DNA from: Roseivirga pacifica
GTDB taxonomy: Bacteria > Bacteroidota > Bacteroidia > Cytophagales > Cyclobacteriaceae
NCBI RefSeq assembly: GCF_900111145.1
Contig: NZ_FOIR01000001.1
Span: 379,501-443,500 of the forward strand
DNA length: 64,000 nt
Direction of reading: 5' to 3'
The notes beneath the pieces were generated by a model. That model ran no database searches, was not told the DNA's origin, and saw only the letters and a list, made by a program, of their open reading frames with translations. The position numbers and the translations under genes were made by a program. Of this stretch, positions 9,262 to 16,910 are shown one piece after another. The first letter of the stretch is position 1; each line of letters opens with the position of its first letter.

Positions 9262-10788
9262 ATGAAAAAGCTCTTCATCTCACTTTTACTATTTGTATTC
9301 TTTAGCGTCCAGTCTTTCGCGCAAGCAAATTTAAAGGCCATTGATGCCTATATAAACAAGGCACAAAAAGACTGGAATGTGCCGGGACTGGCCGTGGCCA
9401 TTGTTAAGGACGGAAAAGTGGTTCATGCCAAAGGTTATGGCGTAAAGGAACTGGGTAAAGCCGACAAAGTAGATGAGCATACACTTTTTGCAATTGCCTC
9501 AAACTCTAAGGCCTTTGTGTCTTCGGCCATTGGAACACTAGTAGACCAAGGCAAACTGAATTGGAAAGACAAGGTGAAAAGCCACTTACCTTACTTTGAA
9601 CTGTACGACCATTATGCGAGCGAAGAGGCCACTGTGGAAGATCTGCTGTGCCACCGATTGGGACTGGGTACCTACAGCGGAGATGCCATTTGGTATAAGT
9701 CTACTTTTAGTGCCGAAGAAGTAGTAAGACGAATAAAATATGTGCCACAGGCTTATGGTTTTAGAGATGGCTATGGTTACTCCAACCTTATGTTTATAAC
9801 AGCAGGTGAAGTGATAAAATCTGTAACAGGAAAAACTTGGGCGGAATACGTTGACCAAACCTTTATTCAGCCTTTGGGAATGAGCCGAACCATTACCTCC
9901 ACAAACGATTTGTTGGCCAAGGGCAATTACGCCACACCACACAAAGCCGTGCGTAACGAAAACATTGTAGTTGACTGGGTGAACTGGGACAATATGGGCG
10001 CTGCCGGTGGCATAATTTCTAGCGTAAGCGACATGGCCAAATGGATGAACTTTCAACTTGTCAATGGCAAAATTGGCAATGAGCAAGTGCTGGAATACAA
10101 CACACAAGCCAACCTTTGGACACCACATAACAGCTACTTGGTAACTGAATCGCAGAAGCAAAATAGGCCTGGTGTAAACTTTAGAGGATACGGCCTAGGC
10201 TGGGCAGTAAGCGACTACCATGGCCGAAGGGTTATTGCCCATGGAGGCGGTTATGACGGCATGTACTCACGAGTACTTATGGTGCCAGAGGAAAACCTAG
10301 GCATAGTAGTACTAACCAACGGCATGCGCGGAATATCTGGCACTATTACAGATTTTGTGGTTGATAAATACTTGGGCTTAGAAGAGATCAATTATTCGGA
10401 AGAAGCCTTGAAAAACATGTCGTACCCGATGTACGACCGCATTGATGCCATAAAAGCCAAGCATGTTCCAAACACACAACCATCATTAAGTCTTGATGAT
10501 TATGTTGGCACTTTTTACACGCCAATGTATGGCGACATTCACATTAAAAAAGGCTCAAATGGTTTACTGTTAGAGTTTGAAGATGCGCCACTTTTAATGG
10601 CTTCATTAACCCATTGGCATTACGATACTTTCGAAATTAAGTGGGATGTTGAACACGCCTGGTTCGACTTTGGTACGGTGCAGTTTGAGTTCGATCAGTC
10701 CAGAAATATCACTGGTATTAAAATAGATGTACCCAACAACGATATCTTCTTCCATGAACTGGAATTGAAAAAGGTAGAGAGTAAATAG
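9262..10788 (+). CDS. Serine hydrolase, class C beta-lactamase/EstB fold, with DUF3471-like C-terminus
   Basis: A 508-residue secreted enzyme with signal peptide ending SFAQA near residue 22. The three beta-lactamase-fold motifs are present: Ser80-x-x-Lys83 in ASNSKAF, Tyr173-Ser-Asn175 in YGYSN, and His327-Gly-Gly in AHGGGYDG. The C-terminal ~100 residues (from about 405) form an extra beta-rich domain of the kind found in peptidase and esterase relatives in Bacteroidetes. Likely acts on peptides, esters or D-amino-acid bonds in the periplasm; antibiotic resistance should not be assumed, since HGG instead of KTG is typical of esterases and DD-peptidases. It ends 5 bp before the end of the convergent response-regulator gene. 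Confidence 0.88.
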   Translation: MKKLFISLLLFVFFSVQSFAQANLKAIDAYINKAQKDWNVPGLAVAIVKDGKVVHAKGYGVKELGKADKVDEHTLFAIASNSKAFVSSAIGTLVDQGKLNWKDKVKSHLPYFELYDHYASEEATVEDLLCHRLGLGTYSGDAIWYKSTFSAEEVVRRIKYVPQAYGFRDGYGYSNLMFITAGEVIKSVTGKTWAEYVDQTFIQPLGMSRTITSTNDLLAKGNYATPHKAVRNENIVVDWVNWDNMGAAGGIISSVSDMAKWMNFQLVNGKIGNEQVLEYNTQANLWTPHNSYLVTESQKQNRPGVNFRGYGLGWAVSDYHGRRVIAHGGGYDGMYSRVLMVPEENLGIVVLTNGMRGISGTITDFVVDKYLGLEEINYSEEALKNMSYPMYDRIDAIKAKHVPNTQPSLSLDDYVGTFYTPMYGDIHIKKGSNGLLLEFEDAPLLMASLTHWHYDTFEIKWDVEHAWFDFGTVQFEFDQSRNITGIKIDVPNNDIFFHELELKKVESK

Positions 10789-10793
10789 CTCTG

Positions 10794-11474
10794 CTAGCAA
10801 ACCAACTTATAGCCATAGCCGCGCACGTTCAGAATTTGAATCTGTTCGTCTTGCGCCAGTTTTTTGCGCAGCTTGGTAATAAATACATCCATACTGCGGG
10901 CATTGAAGAAGTCGTCATTCCCCCAAAGGGTATTGAGGATTAAACTGCGGTCGGTTAACTCATTTTTGTGTTCGTAAAGGGCCTGCAGCAGTTGCGCCTC
11001 TCGGTGGGTAAGCATTTGGTCGCTGCCCTTATAAGTGAGCGTTTGCTTGGCAAAATTGAAACTGTATTGACCAATCTCAACAGATTCCGAGCCATTATTC
11101 TGTCCTGATTTTCTATCTAAAAGCGCTTTGATTCGGACAATGAGCTCTTCCATGCTAAAAGGCTTTTTCACATAATCATTCGCACCATAGCCAAAGCCCT
11201 CCACCACATCTTCGGTGCGCGATTTGGCCGTGAGAAAAATGATCGGGATGTGCTCATCCATTTGGCGAATTTCCTTTACCAGCGTGAAGCCGTCTTTCTT
11301 GGGCATCATTACATCCAGCACCAGCAGCTCAGGCTTTTGGGCAGTATATTGGGTTTTGGCCTCCTCGCCATCGCCACAAAAAACCACATCGAAACCACGG
11401 GTTTCCAGGCTTTCCTTCACAATAGTGCCAAGCGCCAATTCGTCTTCTGCCAAAAGTATTTTATGCGTTGCCAT
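10794..11474 (-). CDS. OmpR/PhoB-type response regulator (RprY-like)
   Basis: A 226-residue regulator. The receiver domain (1-120) has the acidic pair ED at 10-11, phospho-acceptor Asp54 in LVLDVMMPKKDG, and the KKPFS lysine near 104. The winged-helix DNA-binding domain follows (about 130-226, ending VRGYGYKLV). It overlaps the 3' end of the sensor-kinase gene by 14 bp and is surely translated with it. The pair resembles RprX/RprY of Bacteroides in domain layout; target genes are not evident, though the divergent GLPGLI operon is a natural candidate. Confidence 0.93.
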   Translation of the reverse strand: MATHKILLAEDELALGTIVKESLETRGFDVVFCGDGEEAKTQYTAQKPELLVLDVMMPKKDGFTLVKEIRQMDEHIPIIFLTAKSRTEDVVEGFGYGANDYVKKPFSMEELIVRIKALLDRKSGQNNGSESVEIGQYSFNFAKQTLTYKGSDQMLTHREAQLLQALYEHKNELTDRSLILNTLWGNDDFFNARSMDVFITKLRKKLAQDEQIQILNVRGYGYKLVC

Positions 11475-12984
11475 TCGGAATGCTAATTGTAAATCGGGTT
11501 AAGTTTGGTGCGGTGGTCAAGTCAATCGTTCCGCCATGTTTTTCCACCAAAGTTTTGGTGTAGTACAGGCCAATGCCAAAGCCTTTTACGTTGTGTAAAT
11601 TACCAGTTGGTATGCGATAGAATTTTTCGAAAATGCGGCTTTTCTGAGCCTTATCAATCTTTCCACCGTTATCTTCTACCTCCCAAATTGTGCTTTCTCC
11701 TGCTTCCTTTAAACGAACAGTGATTACATCGCCACCGTATTTCAGTGCATTATCTACCAGGTTGCTAATGGCATTTTCCATATGGAAAGCATCCACATTT
11801 AGCCATCGCTCTTTTAGTTTGGTTACTAAAGAAAGTGCTTTGTCTTCCTTTAAAACCTGATAGCGCTCTACTAAAGCCTGCGTAAACTGAACCGCCTCTG
11901 TTTCTTCCAGCGCAATTTCCAATTCATCAGAATCTAGCGTGGCAGTTTCTAAAAGCTTTTCTACCATGGTATTCAGTTTTTTCAACTGGCCAGAAGAAAT
12001 GTCCAAATACTTGCTGGTTTTCTTAGGGTCATTCTCTTGGTTGAAAACAGCAATCCCTTCAATAGCAGTGGAAATGGTGGCTATGGGCGTTTTGAATTCG
12101 TGTGTGATGTTACTAATCAAATCGTTTTTGATTTCGGCCAAGGCTTTTTGTTCCGAAATGATACGGTATAAATACAGCAACGACCCAATTACAGAAAGCG
12201 TAATAAGCAGTGAAATGGCCAAATCGAACGCTCCTCTTTTCAAAATGGCCAGCGAAGCATTTTCATAGGTGATTTCCAACTTTTGGTTGCGCGGTAAAAA
12301 GGTCGACTTTGAGAAAGAGGCAAGACTGTACCGTGTATCGGCAGTGCTGCTTGCGGGTACCTTTTCATCTGGTAAAAAGTGATTAAGCGAGAAATCAATG
12401 TTTATACTTTTGCGCTGTAATTCTTCTTGTACATAAGGTTTTATGGAATCTAGCTCAACAGAATTGTTGGCTAATGAAAGCATTATCTTTTTAGCAAAGC
12501 TCTTAAAATTGTTGCTCGAATCGGCAATAAAGACATCGTTTCTAACCTCAATGTGTTTAACATCTTTCGGCATGATCATGCGCGGCTTTACCGAAGTGCT
12601 ATCGCTATAATTAATTATAGAAAGCCCTTTTACTCCGCCCCTCGATATCCCCGATTTACTATGCCATTCGCCCGAATCTGCCGAGAATGTAGTTTGAATG
12701 CTAAAGCTTGAATCGAGCTTGGTTTTAAAGGTGCCGAAGCCACTTTTAAAAGAAAAGTCAAGCGTGTCCATCCCTTCTTCAGAAGCATAAATTACTATGT
12801 CATTTTTTGCCCTGTCGGCATAGTAACTTTCCACCCCACTGTCCAGCGCCAACTGCACATCGTTGATAAAACGCTGCTTGTTTACCTTATAATGCTCAAT
12901 GTTATTATACACCTGTGCCGCCACGGTAATTACCACGGTGGCCGAAATAAGATAGATTATACGTTTGAATTTCAAGGCGTTCAC
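11461..12984 (-). CDS. Sensor histidine kinase (RprX-like)
   Basis: A 507-residue inner-membrane kinase. It has a TM helix at 9-25, a periplasmic region of about 225 residues, a second TM helix at 254-275, then HisKA with phospho-acceptor His295 in SNITHEFKTP and an ATPase domain with N box NAISNLVDNALKYGG, G1 WEVEDNGG and G2 GFGIGLYY. It phosphorylates the overlapping OmpR-type regulator. The GTG start at 12984 lies only 4 nt after a perfect TATATTTG box, so the mRNA may be leaderless. The signal it senses is unknown. Confidence 0.92.
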   Translation of the reverse strand: MNALKFKRIIYLISATVVITVAAQVYNNIEHYKVNKQRFINDVQLALDSGVESYYADRAKNDIVIYASEEGMDTLDFSFKSGFGTFKTKLDSSFSIQTTFSADSGEWHSKSGISRGGVKGLSIINYSDSTSVKPRMIMPKDVKHIEVRNDVFIADSSNNFKSFAKKIMLSLANNSVELDSIKPYVQEELQRKSINIDFSLNHFLPDEKVPASSTADTRYSLASFSKSTFLPRNQKLEITYENASLAILKRGAFDLAISLLITLSVIGSLLYLYRIISEQKALAEIKNDLISNITHEFKTPIATISTAIEGIAVFNQENDPKKTSKYLDISSGQLKKLNTMVEKLLETATLDSDELEIALEETEAVQFTQALVERYQVLKEDKALSLVTKLKERWLNVDAFHMENAISNLVDNALKYGGDVITVRLKEAGESTIWEVEDNGGKIDKAQKSRIFEKFYRIPTGNLHNVKGFGIGLYYTKTLVEKHGGTIDLTTAPNLTRFTISIPNGNA

Positions 12985-12988
12985 AATT

Positions 12989-12996
12989 CAAATATA
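12989..12996 (-). promoter_or_regulatory. Promoter -7 box (TATATTTG) of the sensor kinase operon
   Basis: Perfect match to the Bacteroidetes TAnnTTTG box on the minus strand, directly before the GTG start with only AATT between. No clear -33 TTTG is visible. Confidence 0.5.
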
Positions 12997-13104
12997 CGCA
13001 GATTGCCGAGTGCTGATTGCTTGCTTAACAGACGTTAACACTGGTTAACTATGTGTTTGCACTCATGGTGGTTGATTTGTATCAATCGAAAAACTCGCAA
13101 AACC

Positions 13105-13959
13105 ATGAAAAAAGTACTCAAGCAATTTACACTTATAGTAGGCATAATGGTAGCCATAGTAATTGGTGCCAATGCACAAAATTTTACTGGCATAGCCACC
13201 TACCAATCGTCTCGAAAAATGGGCGATTTTAATATTAAAGGTGAAGGCATGACCCCTGAAATGCAAGAGCAACTAAAGCAGCGGATGCAAAAGCAATTTC
13301 AGAAAGAATACACGCTAAAGTTTAATCTTACCGAGTCGCTGTGGAGCGAGGTAGAAAGCCTAGATGGCGGCCCTGCCACAGTGAGCAGCGGTGGCATGAT
13401 GATCAAAATGTCGACAGGTGGTGGCGCTACCTATAAGAACACTGCCGAAAACCAATATTTGCAAGAAACCGAGGTGTTCAGCAAGCCTTTTCTTATTGAT
13501 GATGCGTTGATTTCTAGGGATTGGGAAATTACTTCCGAGACCAAGAAAATTGGCAACTATACGGCTCAGAAAGCCATTTACACCGACATCCGTGAGCGTA
13601 AAATGATCTCGTTTTCTAATGAAGGAGGCGATGACTCTAAAGACATGGAAATGGTAACCGACACCCTAAAAGTAGAAGCTTGGTACACACCACAAATTCC
13701 TGTTTCGCAAGGGCCAGAAGAGTACTGGGGGCTGCCAGGCCTTATTTTGGAAGTAAGCAATGGTACTACCTCTTACCTATGTACCAAAGTGGTTCTGAAC
13801 CCGGAAGATGGGGTGGACATAAAACCACTGAAGAAAGGAAAGATGGTTACACGCAAAGAGCTTGAAGCCATACGCGAGGAGAAAACGCAAGAAATGATGC
13901 AAAAATACAGCAATGGTGGCGATGGCAACATTACCATAAAAATTGGTGGCAACGAGTAA
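13105..13959 (+). CDS. GLPGLI family secreted protein
   Basis: A 284-residue exported protein of unknown function. The signal peptide MKKVLKQFTLIVGIMVAIVI ends at ANAQ, and the family motif is in EEYWGLPGLILEV near residue 209. The ATG at 13105 is chosen because the codons upstream to 13051 give a charged, non-signal N-terminus. GLPGLI genes in Bacteroidetes are commonly followed by an outer-membrane barrel gene, as here 33 bp downstream, which suggests the two act together at the outer membrane. It is divergent from the sensor-kinase operon. Confidence 0.88.
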   Translation: MKKVLKQFTLIVGIMVAIVIGANAQNFTGIATYQSSRKMGDFNIKGEGMTPEMQEQLKQRMQKQFQKEYTLKFNLTESLWSEVESLDGGPATVSSGGMMIKMSTGGGATYKNTAENQYLQETEVFSKPFLIDDALISRDWEITSETKKIGNYTAQKAIYTDIRERKMISFSNEGGDDSKDMEMVTDTLKVEAWYTPQIPVSQGPEEYWGLPGLILEVSNGTTSYLCTKVVLNPEDGVDIKPLKKGKMVTRKELEAIREEKTQEMMQKYSNGGDGNITIKIGGNE

Positions 13960-13992
13960 TAGCAGCCCAAAGGTCAAAACAACACAAATCAC

Positions 13993-16677
13993 ATGAGAAG
14001 ATTTTTAGTAACGCTACTGCTTTTTGGGGCAGTTGCCGGTCAGCTCCATGCCCAAGGAAAAATTGCGCTTCTGGGCGAAGTACGCGATAGCCTCGGTATT
14101 CCCTTGCAGTTCGCCAATGTAATGGCACTGGATACCTCCACACGAAAAATGGCCTCGTTTGGGGTAACCAACGAAGCCGGTGCCTTCCGCCTGAACATAG
14201 AACCAGGCAAAGTGTATAAGCTACAAGCCAGCTTTATTGGCTACGTGCCTTTTGAGCGAATCATTTCCCTTACCGAAAGCAACGAGGTGCCATTTTTAAT
14301 TACCCTAAAAAACGATGTAACCCAGCTTAGCGATGTGGAGGTAGTTACCGAAATGCCTGTACTCATTCAGGGAGATACTGTAACATATAAAGCAGAGGCT
14401 TTTACCCAAGGTAACGAACGAAAGTTGGAAAACGTGCTGGAGGACCTGCCCGGTTTTGAGGTAGATGAAGATGGTGGCGTAAAAGTGCAGGGCAAGTCCG
14501 TTAGCAAAGTGTTGGTAGATGGAAAAGAGTTTTTTGAAGGCGACACCAAACTAGCTACCAAAAATTTACCCGCTAACGTGGTAGACAAGGTGCAGGTACT
14601 ACAAAACTACAACGATGTAGGTCCGCTGGGTGGCGTAAACAATAGCGACCAATTAGCACTAAACATTCAGCTTAAGGCCGATAAAAAGGAGATGGTTTTT
14701 GGTGATGTTACGGCTGGCGGAGGCCCCGAAGGTCGATACCTGGCACACGCCAATGCTTTCTATTACAGCCCCAAAACCAATATTAATTTAATTGCCGATG
14801 CCAACAATGTAGGGCAATTGGCCTTTACCATGCGCGACTATTTTCGCTTTAGCGGAGGCTTTCGCTCCTTGGCCAGCAGCAGTGGTTCTTCCTTCTCTAT
14901 TAATTCTGGCGACATGGGCATACCGATGGCCGAACGTAACAATGCACAAGACCTGAACAACCAGTTGGCCGCGCTGAGCTACAACTTTACACCAAGTAGC
15001 AAATGGATGCTTTCAGGCTTTGCTATTGGCTCCAAAGTAGACAATAACTTCGGCTCTATTTCCGACCGCACCTACGTGCAACAGTCAGGTCAAGAAACGC
15101 TTGCTTCTAGCTCTAATGTAACAAGTACATCTGGCCTTTTTAAGTTTGGTGCCAAGTACATTCCTAACCCTGATCTTCAGGTAGACTACAGCGCATTTGG
15201 CCGAATTGCCGACATTAGCAATACCGCCAATCAGCTTTCGGTTTTCGAAGGAAACAACAACCAAATTAACTCGGGCACTACGCAGCAGCCATTTTCGGTA
15301 GACCAACAATTGCGGGCATTTTATGCGCCAGATGAGAAAAATGTAGTCTCGTTCGAAGGTTCTTTTAAGTATCAAGAGAAAGACCCGCTATACGACCTAT
15401 TGACCACCGAACGCCCATTTGCTGCGCTTATTCCAACTACTGGCAGTAGCCCTTTCAACCTTTTGCAATACAAAAAAGTGGAAACGGCTAAGCAAGAAGC
15501 AGCGGTGAATTACTACCGCATTCTAAATAAGACTAACCATATCAATCTTAAAGTGGGGAATGTCTACAATCGCCAAAGTATGCTTTCTAACCTTGCCGAA
15601 AGGTTTGGAGATGGTACGGAAAGCGAAATTGCAGATGACGATTTTACAAACAATGTGGACTTCACCTTTGAGGATTATTACTTGGGCTTACTCTACAAAA
15701 CCAAGCTGGGAGATTTTGAACTAACGCCAAGCCTAAACATGCATCACTATCGCGTAAGCAATACACAACTTGGTGTTGAAGACGGCTTTGACAAAACATT
15801 GCTGCTTCCATCATTCAACGCTGAATACAACTTTACCAACTCGCATTCGCTGGCGCTCAATTACAACTTGAATGCGGAGTTTACAGATATTGAAAACTAC
15901 GCACAAGGAATAGTGGTGAATGGATACAATGCCCTTTTTCAAGGAAATGTCGACCTCAGAAATAGTTGGTATCACAACGTGCGACTGAATTACAACAACT
16001 TCAATATGTATAACTTTTTGAACATTTATGGAGGCTTGAATTACAGTCGTAGAATGAATGATGTGAGCAACATTATTCAAATAGACGGTGTGGAGCGCAT
16101 TAATCTGCCAATAAACATTGATTCACCGAACGAGGTGGTGTCTGGTTTTGCCAACATCAACAAGCGCTTCGATCATTTTCGAGTGGGTGTTGGAGGAAAC
16201 TGGTCAAGCAGCATTACCAACAATATCATTAGCGATGTGAGCAATCAGAACAAGAATTTTGTGCAAACCTACAATGTAGATTTTGGAACACGCTTGTGGA
16301 AGGCACTACAGCTAAACCTGTATTACAACCTTAGCTTTAGCAATTATAGTGGTAACTCCACCAGCAATAAGTTTGAGAACCATCAACCAAAAGCCAAACT
16401 GAGTTTCGACTTTCTAAAAGGCTTTACTTTCGAAACTGAATACGAGTACAACCGCTATGTAAACACAGGTAATAATACCGAGACCACCTTCGATTTGTTA
16501 GATGCGGAGCTGCGCTACAGAAAAGAAGGCAGCCCGTGGGAGTTTAAAGTAGAAGGTATGAACTTGTTCAACACTACGTCCATTAGAAGGGACTCGTTTA
16601 GCGAAAGTTTAATTAGCACCTACGCCTATTACATTCAAAAACGCTACTGGCTTTTCAGCGTAATGTACGATTTGTAG
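13993..16677 (+). CDS. Outer-membrane beta-barrel protein with CarboxypepD-regulatory domain (TonB-receptor-like)
   Basis: An 894-residue outer-membrane protein. After a signal peptide ending QLHAQ near residue 20, residues 24-100 form the small Ig-like carboxypeptidase-regulatory domain (GEVRDSLGIPLQFANVMA..). Residues 110-225 look like a plug (LPGFEVDEDGG..KVLVDGKEFFEGD). The rest is a large barrel rich in Tyr/Asn/Phe strands ending in VMYDL. No TonB box is obvious, so transport is not proven. It follows the GLPGLI gene by 33 bp and is closed by a terminator at 16702, making a two-gene operon beside a two-component system. Confidence 0.85.
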   Translation: MRRFLVTLLLFGAVAGQLHAQGKIALLGEVRDSLGIPLQFANVMALDTSTRKMASFGVTNEAGAFRLNIEPGKVYKLQASFIGYVPFERIISLTESNEVPFLITLKNDVTQLSDVEVVTEMPVLIQGDTVTYKAEAFTQGNERKLENVLEDLPGFEVDEDGGVKVQGKSVSKVLVDGKEFFEGDTKLATKNLPANVVDKVQVLQNYNDVGPLGGVNNSDQLALNIQLKADKKEMVFGDVTAGGGPEGRYLAHANAFYYSPKTNINLIADANNVGQLAFTMRDYFRFSGGFRSLASSSGSSFSINSGDMGIPMAERNNAQDLNNQLAALSYNFTPSSKWMLSGFAIGSKVDNNFGSISDRTYVQQSGQETLASSSNVTSTSGLFKFGAKYIPNPDLQVDYSAFGRIADISNTANQLSVFEGNNNQINSGTTQQPFSVDQQLRAFYAPDEKNVVSFEGSFKYQEKDPLYDLLTTERPFAALIPTTGSSPFNLLQYKKVETAKQEAAVNYYRILNKTNHINLKVGNVYNRQSMLSNLAERFGDGTESEIADDDFTNNVDFTFEDYYLGLLYKTKLGDFELTPSLNMHHYRVSNTQLGVEDGFDKTLLLPSFNAEYNFTNSHSLALNYNLNAEFTDIENYAQGIVVNGYNALFQGNVDLRNSWYHNVRLNYNNFNMYNFLNIYGGLNYSRRMNDVSNIIQIDGVERINLPINIDSPNEVVSGFANINKRFDHFRVGVGGNWSSSITNNIISDVSNQNKNFVQTYNVDFGTRLWKALQLNLYYNLSFSNYSGNSTSNKFENHQPKAKLSFDFLKGFTFETEYEYNRYVNTGNNTETTFDLLDAELRYRKEGSPWEFKVEGMNLFNTTSIRRDSFSESLISTYAYYIQKRYWLFSVMYDL

Positions 16678-16701
16678 TAACTACCAAACTGTAATACTAG
16701 C

Positions 16702-16730
16702 AAGGGAATCTCACTTTGAGGTTCCCTTTT
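16702..16730 (+). terminator. Terminator of the GLPGLI/barrel operon
   Basis: AAGGGAATCTCA and TGAGGTTCCCTT pair (one mismatch) and end in TTTT. The remaining bases to 16910 are AT-rich and show no other clear feature. Confidence 0.8.
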
Positions 16731-16910
16731 CCATTTTCAAAATATCTCTCTGAATTGCAGCGAATTGGTTCAAAGACTAAAAAACATGATCACTTTTCAT
16801 TCTGATTCTTCTTAAAAAATCACTAAATCGAAGCACTCTAAAAAAAGTGGATTAGACTCAACTTTTACAATGACATTTAGCGCTGATTGGCTGAAAGCGG
16901 CTAAAGTGAT

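Noticed and set aside
9586-10161. 191-codon minus-strand ORF inside the serine hydrolase
   Set aside because: Antisense to a gene with all catalytic motifs; no family pattern in the translation.
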